Assembly: GCF_900116225.1 (NCBI RefSeq)
Contig: NZ_FOZZ01000009.1
Location: 103,412-167,411, forward strand
Length of the DNA stretch: 64,000 bases
Source: Sphingobacterium wenxiniae
Lineage (GTDB): Bacteria; Bacteroidota; Bacteroidia; Sphingobacteriales; Sphingobacteriaceae
Direction of reading: 5' to 3'
Positions 28,606 to 35,986 of this stretch are shown in pieces; the stretch's first letter is position 1, and each line of letters opens with the position of its first letter. Under the pieces are notes generated by a model. The model searched no databases. It was not told the origin of the DNA and saw only the letters and a list, made by a program, of their open reading frames with translations. The position numbers and the translations under genes are program-made.

Positions 28606-29313
28606 ATGATGAAAACAGTTGTTAAAAACCACCCCTTAAAGGATATTATCCTTGAATTTGATGAAAGTAAAAAGCCATTAGCGATTGAGACGGCTGCATT
28701 GGAGTTGTATTATGAGGCGCACGATGTTGTATATGCCATCAAACAGCGTGCAGACCAAATGCGTCTTGATCTATTGCGTGGACAAACGGAAGTCGAAGAA
28801 CTGTATATGGAAGCGCTCCTCTTGTTGCAGGAATTGGAGATCATCGAGGAATCGCTGAATATATCTACAGGTCCCGAAGTAGAAATCGACGGTGAGTTGA
28901 CCATCGAGGTTACGGAATTCTTTTTCTCAGTCGAAAAACATAATAAGAAGATGCAGGATATACACGGGCTTATAGACGATCTGAGTAACAGACATAATGA
29001 AAGCTTGGATATCGTTTTTCAGGAGGGACACGATGATTATCACCCGGTCCATGAGAAATATTTTTCATTATTTGACGAAGTCTACCCTCGGTATGAGGAA
29101 GTCTCGGTCAATATTGTCACCTTGGATGAAGATGAAGATTACTTCAAACAAATATATGGCAAGGTAGACGATGTGTTTCAGGACAATTTTGATATAGGGA
29201 CAGCGCTCTTCGAACGGTACAATCAGCTCTATGAATTTACAAAAGATTTATACCAACGAACGGAACGAGCCAGTGTTGCCCTTAACCAGTTTCTAAAAGG
29301 CAAAGGGCTATAA
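28606..29313 (+). CDS. Conserved-looking helical protein of unknown function
   Basis: About 235 residues from ATG 28606. An earlier ATG at 28549 lies inside an inverted-repeat arm and would add the unrelated MHYSLWRTCNHCGE segment, so it is not preferred. The protein is strongly acidic and helical with long amphipathic stretches (EVEELYMEALLLLQELEIIE, HNKKMQDIHGLIDDLSNRHN), suggesting coiled coil. No signal peptide or enzyme motif. It lies between the Fn3 gene and the pigment cluster; its own terminator hairpin shows it is not part of the latter. Confidence 0.6.
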   Translation: MMKTVVKNHPLKDIILEFDESKKPLAIETAALELYYEAHDVVYAIKQRADQMRLDLLRGQTEVEELYMEALLLLQELEIIEESLNISTGPEVEIDGELTIEVTEFFFSVEKHNKKMQDIHGLIDDLSNRHNESLDIVFQEGHDDYHPVHEKYFSLFDEVYPRYEEVSVNIVTLDEDEDYFKQIYGKVDDVFQDNFDIGTALFERYNQLYEFTKDLYQRTERASVALNQFLKGKGL

Positions 29314-29347
29314 GCAGTAGGCGGTAAGCATAAAGCCTACTGCTTAT
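29310..29347 (+). terminator. Hairpin after the helical protein gene
   Basis: Perfect 13-bp stem ataagcagtaggc / gcctactgcttat (29310-29322, 29335-29347) overlapping the stop codon. Not followed by a strong T run, so termination is probable rather than certain. Confidence 0.55.
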
Positions 29348-29395
29348 AGCTTATAGCCAATTCATAATAAAAACACCAATTTTAATAGTATTCTG

Positions 29396-29403
29396 TATTT
29401 TTG
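29396..29403 (+). promoter_or_regulatory. -7 element of the pigment cluster promoter
   Basis: TATTTTTG fits TAnnTTTG and lies 14 bp before the ATG at 29418, giving a very short leader. No clear -33 box is seen. Confidence 0.45.
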
Positions 29404-29417
29404 TAAACAACAACGCT

Positions 29418-30023
29418 ATGCACACCACTTCCTTCATAACCAAAATAGTTCACCTCCATGACGCATCGATCAAGGTGGGTGGCCAAGTCGTGTACGAAGG
29501 GGAGAAGGATGAGCCATTCGCTATTTTTGCCAAGCAAGCTTTCAAATATCTGGAAGTGGATTATCCGAAATTTTATAAGATGGATGCATTGAGCAAGATG
29601 GCGTTTCTCGGCGCGGAGTATATCTTGCAGAGCGAAGAAAAAGAAGGCCTGGCTTTGGTGCTGGCTAATCGCTCTGGCAGTCTGGATACGGATGTAAGAC
29701 ATCAACAAAGCATACAGGATACAGCTAATATTTTTCCCAGTCCCGCTACTTTCGTGTACACGCTGTCCAATATCTGTTTAGGCGAGATTAGCATACGGCA
29801 TCAATTGCAGACTGAAAATGCTTTCTTCGTTTTTGAAGAATATCCTGCCGATTTTATGCAGAAATATGCGGACTATCTTTTGGTTTCGGCCAAGGCGAAA
29901 CGTGTGCTGTGTGGCTGGGTAGAATATTTTCAAGAAAAATACCGTGCGGTTTTGTATCTTGTTGACCAAAATGGGCAAAAGCCGCATACAACAGAAAATA
30001 TAAACGAATTATTTGAATCATAA
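29418..30023 (+). CDS. Stand-alone beta-ketoacyl-synthase N-terminal-like protein
   Basis: 201 residues resembling one half of a thiolase-fold ketosynthase. The stretch FPSPATFVYTLSNICLGEIS followed by IRHQLQTENAFFV matches the region after which a full KS would continue, but the protein ends without the His-His half. Such half-KS proteins occur in flexirubin/aryl-polyene clusters. First gene of the cluster; the ACP begins 1 bp after its stop. A structural or partner role with the KS pair downstream is inferred. Confidence 0.72.
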   Translation: MHTTSFITKIVHLHDASIKVGGQVVYEGEKDEPFAIFAKQAFKYLEVDYPKFYKMDALSKMAFLGAEYILQSEEKEGLALVLANRSGSLDTDVRHQQSIQDTANIFPSPATFVYTLSNICLGEISIRHQLQTENAFFVFEEYPADFMQKYADYLLVSAKAKRVLCGWVEYFQEKYRAVLYLVDQNGQKPHTTENINELFES

Positions 30024-30024
30024 A

Positions 30025-30282
30025 ATGGCAGAGTTAAAAGAAGAACTGAAGGGTAAGATTATTGAAGTCCTTAACTTGGAGGATGTAGCTGTCGAAGATA
30101 TCCAAGACGATGATGCTTTATTTGGCGATGGCTTAGGATTAGACTCTATCGATGCTTTGGAGCTTATCGTGTTGATGGATAAAGAGTATGGCATTAAGCT
30201 ATCAGATCCCAAACAAGGAAAATCTATTTTTCAGTCTGTACAAACCATGGCCGATTATATAGCCGCTAACCGTACAAAATAA
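30025..30282 (+). CDS. Acyl carrier protein of the pigment cluster
   Basis: 85 residues. The phosphopantetheine attachment site is Ser41 in GLGLDSIDALEL, and the helices around it are typical of ACPs. ATG 30025 is preferred to the upstream TTG at 30013 that would overlap the previous gene. Sits directly before the ketosynthase pair, so it probably carries the growing polyene chain. A candidate activating transferase is at 55600. Confidence 0.93.
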   Translation: MAELKEELKGKIIEVLNLEDVAVEDIQDDDALFGDGLGLDSIDALELIVLMDKEYGIKLSDPKQGKSIFQSVQTMADYIAANRTK

Positions 30283-30285
30283 ATC

Positions 30286-31482
30286 ATGCCGTCTGGGGTC
30301 GCCATAACGGGAATGGGTATTATCTCTTCTATAGGACAGTCCGTAGAGGAGAACTGGCACTCTCTGGTCAGGGAGAAGCATGGAATTTCCCGTGTGGAAA
30401 ACTTCACAACAACCCATGTGGATGACATTATGGTCGGGGAGATTAAGCTAACCAACGAGGAGCTTATCTATAGGTTGGGTTTGCCTGAGACCAATACTTT
30501 TACCCGTACTGCACTTTTGGGACTATGTGCGGCTAAAGAAGCGGTGGATCAGGCAGGTATCTTGGATATGCAGACATATCGCACAGGATTGATTTCCTCC
30601 ACCAGTGTAGGAGGAATGGATTTCACGGAACGTTATTTTTACGACTACCTTACCGAGCCTGCTCTACAGCGCTACATTACCTCCCACGATGCTGGAGATT
30701 CCACCCACAAGATTGCAGACTATTTGGGCTTACAGGGCTTTGTGACGACCATTAGCACGGCTTGCTCATCGGCCGCTAATGCCATCATGATGGGAGCACG
30801 CTTAATCCAATCAGGTAGGTTGGATAGGGTTATCGTTGGTGGAGCGGATGCTTTAAGCAAATTTACTATCAATGGTTTCAAGACCTTGATGATTCTTTCT
30901 GACGGACTGTGTCAACCTTTTGACCAACACCGCAAGGGATTGAACTTAGGTGAAGCCGCTGCTTATCTGGTATTGGAATCAGCAGAGGTTGTCCAAAAAG
31001 AGAATAAAAAGGTGTTGGCTTATCTCGCTGGCTATGGGAATGCGAATGATGCGTTTCATCAAACAGCCTCTTCGGAAGACGGAGAGGGAGCATTCTTGGC
31101 CATGCAAAAAGCGCTAAAGGTCGCAGGGCTGCAGGCCACTGATATTGATTATGTCAATGTCCATGGTACAGCTACACCCAATAACGATTTGTCAGAGGGG
31201 CGTGCCCTGATCCGTATCTTTGGAAATCAGATGCCACCTTTCAGTTCCACTAAGGCCTTTACAGGGCATACCTTGGCAGCCGCAGCGGCTATCGAAGCAG
31301 TGTATAGCATTCTGGCTTTGCAACGTGAAACGGCGTTTGCGAACCTCAATTTTGAAACACCGATGGAGGAGTTTGTGCTGATTCCAGAAACAGAAACCAA
31401 GCTAACACCTATCCGTAAGGTGCTGTCCAATTCCTTTGGGTTTGGTGGCAATTGTTCAACTTTGATTTTCTCTGAATCGTGA
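30286..31482 (+). CDS. Beta-ketoacyl-ACP synthase (KAS II/FabF-like)
   Basis: Condensing enzyme, 398 residues. The active-site triad is complete: Cys160 in ISTACSSAANA, His293 in VNVHGTATPNND and His328 in FTGHTLAAA, with the supporting Lys323. It begins 3 bp after the ACP and its end overlaps the next gene by 4 bp. Together with that Cys-less partner it forms a KS/chain-length-factor pair like those of aryl-polyene and type II polyketide systems. Confidence 0.93.
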   Translation: MPSGVAITGMGIISSIGQSVEENWHSLVREKHGISRVENFTTTHVDDIMVGEIKLTNEELIYRLGLPETNTFTRTALLGLCAAKEAVDQAGILDMQTYRTGLISSTSVGGMDFTERYFYDYLTEPALQRYITSHDAGDSTHKIADYLGLQGFVTTISTACSSAANAIMMGARLIQSGRLDRVIVGGADALSKFTINGFKTLMILSDGLCQPFDQHRKGLNLGEAAAYLVLESAEVVQKENKKVLAYLAGYGNANDAFHQTASSEDGEGAFLAMQKALKVAGLQATDIDYVNVHGTATPNNDLSEGRALIRIFGNQMPPFSSTKAFTGHTLAAAAAIEAVYSILALQRETAFANLNFETPMEEFVLIPETETKLTPIRKVLSNSFGFGGNCSTLIFSES

Positions 31483-32537
31483 AGAAGACAGCATATATAA
31501 ATGGTATCGGGGCCGTTACAGCCCAAGGTGTATGGAGCGAGCGTTTATTGGCAGACGCTACGGAACTTCAACAGTCGATAGCGCCTGTACAGCACCCTTC
31601 GTACAAGGAGATGATTTCACCTGCTATGGTGCGTCGGATGTCGAACGGTATCAAGATGGGGATATACGCTTCGCAACAGGCATTGGATGAGGCAGAGATA
31701 GCCATGCCCGATGCGATTGTTGCCGGAACAGGATTGGGCTGTTTGGAGGATTCAGAAAAATTCTTGCGCAATGTTCTCGATAACGATGAACAATTTTTGA
31801 CGCCAACGGCATTTATTCAGTCTACCCACAATACCGTTGCATCGCAGATAGCCCTACGACTACAATGTAAAGCCTATAATTTTACTTATGTGCATCGTTC
31901 GGTCTCGTTTGAATCTGCTTTGCTGGACGCTTTGTTACAGCTGCAATCGGGCAAGGCTACGCATATTCTGGCAGGGGCAAGTGATGAAATTTCGGACCAC
32001 ACATATAGTTTACTGCAACAAATAGGCTACATTAAACAAGACGGTATACAAGAAAGTGTAAAGAATAGCACATCCGTAGGGGTAAATTATAGTGAAGGGG
32101 CCGTTTTCTTCGGATTGAGTACGAATAAAATGGCGCATACCTATGCCGAAATTGTAGATGTCCGTATACAGAATGACGTGAACCAAGTGCAATTGAAGGA
32201 CTTTGTGGCTCTTTTTCTGCAGGAAAATAATGTCGCTATTGAGGAAGTGGATGCTTTGATTCTGGGAATTAATGGCGATATAGAATCAGACCAATATTAT
32301 ACGCATCTCTTAGCTGATTTTGATGCGGTTCCTACGGTATATTACAAACACCTGATAGGGCAGTTCGATAGTAGTTCGGCCTTTGGTTTGGCGGTGGCTT
32401 CGCAACTCCTCAAACATCAGGAACTGCCAAAGCAACTGTTTTGGCAAGAGCAGGAAAGGAAAAATTTCCGTTATGTGTTGCTCTATAACCAATTTAAAGG
32501 TAAGGACCATTCTCTTGTTCTTCTGCGGGCATGTTGA
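31479..32537 (+). CDS. Ketosynthase-like chain-length factor
   Basis: 352 residues of KS fold without the catalytic cysteine: aligning QSG-type positions places Ser (in VHRSVSFESALL) where the partner has Cys160. The segment TPTAFIQSTHNTVASQIAL is conserved as in aryl-polyene KS partners, while the C-terminal half is shortened and lacks the His motifs. It overlaps the active KS by 4 bp and the deacetylase by 7 bp. Expected to set chain length as a heterodimer partner. Confidence 0.82.
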   Translation: MKKTAYINGIGAVTAQGVWSERLLADATELQQSIAPVQHPSYKEMISPAMVRRMSNGIKMGIYASQQALDEAEIAMPDAIVAGTGLGCLEDSEKFLRNVLDNDEQFLTPTAFIQSTHNTVASQIALRLQCKAYNFTYVHRSVSFESALLDALLQLQSGKATHILAGASDEISDHTYSLLQQIGYIKQDGIQESVKNSTSVGVNYSEGAVFFGLSTNKMAHTYAEIVDVRIQNDVNQVQLKDFVALFLQENNVAIEEVDALILGINGDIESDQYYTHLLADFDAVPTVYYKHLIGQFDSSSAFGLAVASQLLKHQELPKQLFWQEQERKNFRYVLLYNQFKGKDHSLVLLRAC

Positions 32538-33307
32538 GGCATAGATGGATAAGCTATTTCTTTATCGCAATAAACTTTATTGCTTTATTGCTTTTCCTTT
32601 TTTTTCATTATTCCATTTGGTGGTTTGTACTGACGGTAGGACTAGGTCTCGGGATAACCGCTTGGGGAGCCTTTGATATCCGTTTGGGCTACTTTACAGA
32701 CACCTTCTACCGGAGAAAGCACAGTCGGGGCAAGGTCATTGCATTAACCTTTGACGACGGACCCACACATTATACGGAACAGATTCTCGATTTATTGCAA
32801 CGCTATCAGGCATCTGCTACCTTCTTTTGTATCGGGAAGCAGGTGGAGAAGTTTCCAGAGCTGGCCAAGCGATTGGTCCATGAGGGACACACCATCGGCA
32901 ACCATACCTTTTCACACAGCCCTTGGATGGGCTTCTATAAGGCAGATAAAGTGTTGGTGGAACTGCAGGAGGCGGATAGCGTGATTGAAGCAGTAACGGG
33001 CAAGCGGGTAAAATTTTTCCGCCCGCCCTATGGTGTCACTAATCCTTCCATAGCAAAGGCAGTCAAACTAACGAGACATCAGGTTATCGGATGGAGCAAC
33101 AGGTCTTTGGATACGATTATCATGGATGAAGACAAACTTTATAACCGTGTGGTCCGTAAGTTGAGATCTGGGGATATTGTGCTGTTCCACGACACTTCGC
33201 AACGTACGGTCAAGGTGTTGGAAAGACTGTTGCCCTATCTTCAAGAGGAGGGTTACGGCTTGGTAACTGTGGATGATTTATTAACTTTGCATGCATATGA
33301 AAGCTAA
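32531..33307 (+). CDS. Polysaccharide deacetylase (NodB-homology) family protein
   Basis: 258 residues. Two N-terminal hydrophobic helices (about 8-48) anchor it in the membrane. The NodB domain follows, with the metal/catalytic motifs TFDDGP (first Asp pair), HTIGNHTFSH (metal His pair), RPPYG and the late DIVLFHDT. Located between the KS pair and the LolA-like gene, overlapping each. Deacetylases recur in flexirubin-type clusters; the substrate is not known. Confidence 0.88.
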   Translation: MLRHRWISYFFIAINFIALLLFLFFHYSIWWFVLTVGLGLGITAWGAFDIRLGYFTDTFYRRKHSRGKVIALTFDDGPTHYTEQILDLLQRYQASATFFCIGKQVEKFPELAKRLVHEGHTIGNHTFSHSPWMGFYKADKVLVELQEADSVIEAVTGKRVKFFRPPYGVTNPSIAKAVKLTRHQVIGWSNRSLDTIIMDEDKLYNRVVRKLRSGDIVLFHDTSQRTVKVLERLLPYLQEEGYGLVTVDDLLTLHAYES

Positions 33308-33956
33308 TTTGGGATATAGGATAGTGAAGAATTGGGTAAAGCTTATGTTGTTGGCTGTTTGCTTGTTGCCGTTGGCGGGATGGGCACAGATGAAGGCCAT
33401 GTCGGCACAGGAAGTACAAGCTTTTCAGCAGGCATTGAAACAGCTGGCTACGGTAAAGACGCTTTCTGCAGATTTTGTACAGTATAAGCACCTAAGCTTT
33501 ATGAAAAAGCCTGTGGAGTCATCGGGCAAGCTCTTCATTGTACAGCCTGACCGCCTAAGTTGGTCTTATACGGCGCCGTTCAACTATAAGATGGTGTTCA
33601 AAGATAACAAGATCTTCATCAATGATGAGGGGAAGAAACGCAGTATGGATTTGGGAAATAGCAAGCAATTTGAAAAGATAAGTAAGTTGGTGACCAACAG
33701 TATGCAAGGTGGGCGATACGATGAGAAGGAGTTTGCCGTAGCCTATTTTAAGGATGGGGGAAATGATGTTGTCCGTCTAACGCCAAAGCTATCGGAAGCT
33801 AAAAAATACATTCAGGAAATAGTACTCCGGTTTTCATCAACCAACCGTCAGGTGCAGGAAGTGAAATTGGTGGAACCTTCCAAAGATTATACACGTTTTG
33901 TTTTAAAGAATACGCAAATAAACAAGCAGATTCATGATTCGGTTTTTGACTATTAG
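33291..33956 (+). CDS. LolA-like outer-membrane lipoprotein carrier
   Basis: 221 residues with a signal peptide ending near GWAQ. The mature part has the LolA half-barrel pattern (TLSADFVQYKHLSFMKKPVE, SSGKLFIVQPDRLSWSYTAP). Start ATG 33291 or 33297, both inside the end of the deacetylase gene. In aryl-polyene clusters a LolA-like protein accompanies the MMPL transporter; together they may move the lipid product across the periplasm to the outer membrane. Confidence 0.87.
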   Translation: MHMKANLGYRIVKNWVKLMLLAVCLLPLAGWAQMKAMSAQEVQAFQQALKQLATVKTLSADFVQYKHLSFMKKPVESSGKLFIVQPDRLSWSYTAPFNYKMVFKDNKIFINDEGKKRSMDLGNSKQFEKISKLVTNSMQGGRYDEKEFAVAYFKDGGNDVVRLTPKLSEAKKYIQEIVLRFSSTNRQVQEVKLVEPSKDYTRFVLKNTQINKQIHDSVFDY

Positions 33957-34557
33957 TCTACTTCTAACACTTTTATTAACCTCCTGTGGAACGTACAAAT
34001 ACCCCACATCTTCAGGCATCCGTAGCATTGCCCCGAAAGAGGTGAATACCTATTATGCAGATACTGCTCAGGCCTATGTATACCGGACGCGCTTAACAGC
34101 TTTTCAGAAGGAAATCAACGGTAATCTGGTCGTTAAATCCATTAGTCCCGAGACACATCGTTTGGCCTTGTTGAGCGACTTCGGTCAGACGCTTTTCGAT
34201 ATTTCAGTGTTTTCGGATACCTATGTTGTGCATTATGCCATGGCGGATTTGAACAAAAAGAAAGTAGTGAAGGAAGTGGCCTCTCTTTTCCGTTTGCTAA
34301 CGTCTCGTCGTTTTGCTACCGAAGCCTTGATTTTTCCTACGCAGCAATACTTTCCTGTGTATGTGGCCAATGGCGATTATTATACCTATGAGGAGCGTAA
34401 TCTTGTAGAGATTAAGCATGTGAAAGGGAGTAAAGAGCGTTTTTCTGTTCGTTTTTCCGATGTGCAGGATGCATTGCCACAGCAGATTGATATTAAGCAT
34501 AAACGTTACCCCTTAAGCCTCTCCCTACAATTGGATAGCGCGCAGTCGGAGTTGTAA
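33934..34557 (+). CDS. Cluster lipoprotein of unknown function
   Basis: 207 residues; lipobox LLTSC in a classic type II signal (MIRFLTISLLLTLLLTSCG) predicts a lipoprotein. The rest is beta-rich (GNLVVKSISPETHRLALLSD, VRFSDVQDALPQQIDIKHKR) and resembles the outer-membrane lipoprotein (LolB-like) companion often found next to the LolA-like gene, which would make a LolA/LolB pair; this is an inference from fold pattern and position. Overlaps the LolA-like gene by 23 bp. The repeat cassette begins 8 bp after its stop. Confidence 0.68.
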   Translation: MIRFLTISLLLTLLLTSCGTYKYPTSSGIRSIAPKEVNTYYADTAQAYVYRTRLTAFQKEINGNLVVKSISPETHRLALLSDFGQTLFDISVFSDTYVVHYAMADLNKKKVVKEVASLFRLLTSRRFATEALIFPTQQYFPVYVANGDYYTYEERNLVEIKHVKGSKERFSVRFSDVQDALPQQIDIKHKRYPLSLSLQLDSAQSEL

Positions 34558-34564
34558 TGTTGGT

Positions 34565-34627
34565 CTTCGACAAGCTCAGCCTTTGCTAATGTCATACTGA
34601 GCTTGTCGAAGTATAGCATTAGCAAAG
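34565..34627. repeat. REP-like palindrome with interleaved stems, upstream of GIY-YIG gene
   Basis: Order is A-B-A'-B': A cttcgacaagctcag (34565-34579), B ctttgctaatg (34581-34591), A' ctgagcttgtcgaag (34597-34611), B' cattagcaaag (34617-34627). A pairs exactly with A' and B exactly with B', but the two stems interleave, so they cannot both form as nested hairpins. Confidence 0.85.
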
Positions 34628-34641
34628 AAAACAGATGTTTT

Positions 34642-34977
34642 ATGAAGACCTATCATGTTTATATTGTAGAATGTGCTGACAGTTCTTATTACACGGGAAT
34701 TACCAATGATTTGGACAGAAGATTGGATGAGCACAATAATGGGATAGACGTCAAATCGTACACTTATAAAAGAATACCTGTAAAATTGGTCTTTAGTACA
34801 GAGTTTCATGATGTTAATCAGGCTATTGCTTTTGAGAAACAGGTCAAAGGATGGAGTAGAAAAAAGAAAGAGGCAATAATTAATGATGAATGGGAGAAGT
34901 TGCCCGAATTATCACAGAACCGTTGCCATTCCAATAATAAAGGTCGTTCGGCTGACTCTTCGACAAGCTCAGAGTGA
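34642..34977 (+). CDS. GIY-YIG nuclease-superfamily protein
   Basis: 111 residues with the GIY-YIG core: Tyr in YHVYIVECAD, Y-TGITNDLDRRLDEHNNG, then KLVFSTEFHDVNQAIAFEKQ and VKGWSRKKKEAII. It belongs to the small UrpA/YhbQ-like (UPF0213) class whose cellular role is not settled. ATG 34642 is used; the TTG at 34603 lies within the repeat. The last ~8 residues (ADSSTSSE) and the stop codon are encoded by the downstream repeat copy itself. It interrupts the pigment cluster between the lipoprotein and the dehydratase and is flanked on both sides by related palindromes. Confidence 0.88.
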   Translation: MKTYHVYIVECADSSYYTGITNDLDRRLDEHNNGIDVKSYTYKRIPVKLVFSTEFHDVNQAIAFEKQVKGWSRKKKEAIINDEWEKLPELSQNRCHSNNKGRSADSSTSSE

Positions 34978-35095
34978 CAGCCTTTTTTGCGGAGGTGAGA
35001 TTGGTTCCTCGGTAGGATTTTTATGCCTTGCCACGCTCAGTGTGACAGCCTTGTTTTCTAATGCCTTACTGAGCCTGTCGACGTATAACATTAGA
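34958..35095. repeat. REP-like repeat copies downstream of GIY-YIG gene
   Basis: cttcgacaagctcag at 34958-34972 repeats unit A exactly. Two related tracts, gctcagagtgacagcc and gctcagtgtgacagcc (from about 34967 and 35034), are direct copies. A final palindromic unit, tctaatg ... tactgagcctgtcgac ... cattaga (35057-35095), mirrors the B-A'-B' half of the upstream element. Confidence 0.82.
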
Positions 35096-35128
35096 GAAGT
35101 ATAAAAAAGTTTTTTAACTTTAAACCGT

Positions 35129-35497
35129 ATGTTATTGAAAGATTTTTACACGCTAAAGGATTTTGAAAAAGCTTCCGAAACGAAATATGTCGCTCATATT
35201 TTGTTGAATAAACAGCATGCCATTTTCCAAGGGCATTTTCCAGGGAATCCCGTTACGCCAGGGGTGTGCATGATGCAAATCATCAAAAACCTGACTGAGC
35301 AGGTTGTGGAGCAACAACTTTTTCTCAGCAAATCTTCTAACGTGAAATTCATGGCCCTTATCAATCCCGAAGAAAATCCAGATTTGCGCTTAGAACTGGA
35401 TATTGTGCAGGATGACGGTCAATATAAAGTGAAAAATGTAACGACTTTTGGGGATACGGTAGCTTTGAAGCTTACCAATGTATATAGACGGAAATGA
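35129..35497 (+). CDS. 3-hydroxyacyl-ACP dehydratase (FabZ-like hotdog)
   Basis: 122 residues of hotdog fold. The FabZ-type active-site segment is FQGHFPGNPVTPGVCMMQ, with the catalytic His in GHFPG; the usual central-helix acidic residue is not obvious by eye. In a polyene pathway it would dehydrate each 3-hydroxyacyl intermediate to build conjugated double bonds. It ends in a 4-bp overlap with the next gene and is the first cluster gene after the GIY-YIG insertion. Confidence 0.88.
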   Translation: MLLKDFYTLKDFEKASETKYVAHILLNKQHAIFQGHFPGNPVTPGVCMMQIIKNLTEQVVEQQLFLSKSSNVKFMALINPEENPDLRLELDIVQDDGQYKVKNVTTFGDTVALKLTNVYRRK

Positions 35498-35982
35498 TGA
35501 AAGCTTTACTTTTATTATGGGTAGGTGTCTTTGTGGGATGGGCAATCGATATCGACACTGTACGCCAACAATTTGAACAAGCAAAATCGTCCAAGGAGGC
35601 AACGGAATCCTTGTACAAAAGCTTATCTACCTATACAAAAGACGACCCCTTGCTATTGGCATACAAAGGGGCTTCTTTGACTTTGAAGGCACGCTTTTTA
35701 GCGGATAGAGGAGATAAAAAGAAAATGGTCGCCGAAGGAATCAAGACTATTGAGGCTGCTGTGGTTGCATCTCCCAAGCAGGTGGAAATCCGATTGGTAC
35801 GCCTTGCGGTGCAGGAGAATTCGCCTAAAATCCTAAAATATAAAATGAACATGGCGGAGGACAAGCAGATGATTTTGACTAATTTTGCAGGACAGCCGAA
35901 GGCCGTGCAGTCCTTGATTAAGCGCTATGCGCAGCAGTCTGCTGTTTTTACGGATGCTGAACGTAAGCAATTAGGGGGATAG
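35494..35982 (+). CDS. Cluster protein of unknown function, exported
   Basis: 162 residues. N-terminal hydrophobic signal (MKALLLLWVGVFVGWA). The remaining sequence is helical and TPR-like (LLAYKGASLTLKARFLADRG, GIKTIEAAVVASPKQVEIRL). No catalytic motif. It overlaps the dehydratase by 4 bp and lies 4 bp before the glycosyltransferase, so it is co-transcribed and probably acts in the pathway or its assembly, but no function can be assigned. Confidence 0.65.
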   Translation: MMKALLLLWVGVFVGWAIDIDTVRQQFEQAKSSKEATESLYKSLSTYTKDDPLLLAYKGASLTLKARFLADRGDKKKMVAEGIKTIEAAVVASPKQVEIRLVRLAVQENSPKILKYKMNMAEDKQMILTNFAGQPKAVQSLIKRYAQQSAVFTDAERKQLGG

Positions 35983-35986
35983 AAAT

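Noticed and set aside
31479..32537. Ketosynthase-like gene read as a decayed pseudogene because the catalytic Cys and His residues are missing
   Set aside because: The frame is intact, overlaps its neighbours and keeps conserved KS segments, as in chain-length-factor partners.
34603..34641. Extended N terminus of the GIY-YIG protein from TTG 34603
   Set aside because: The extra codons fall inside the palindrome; the domain begins directly at ATG 34642.
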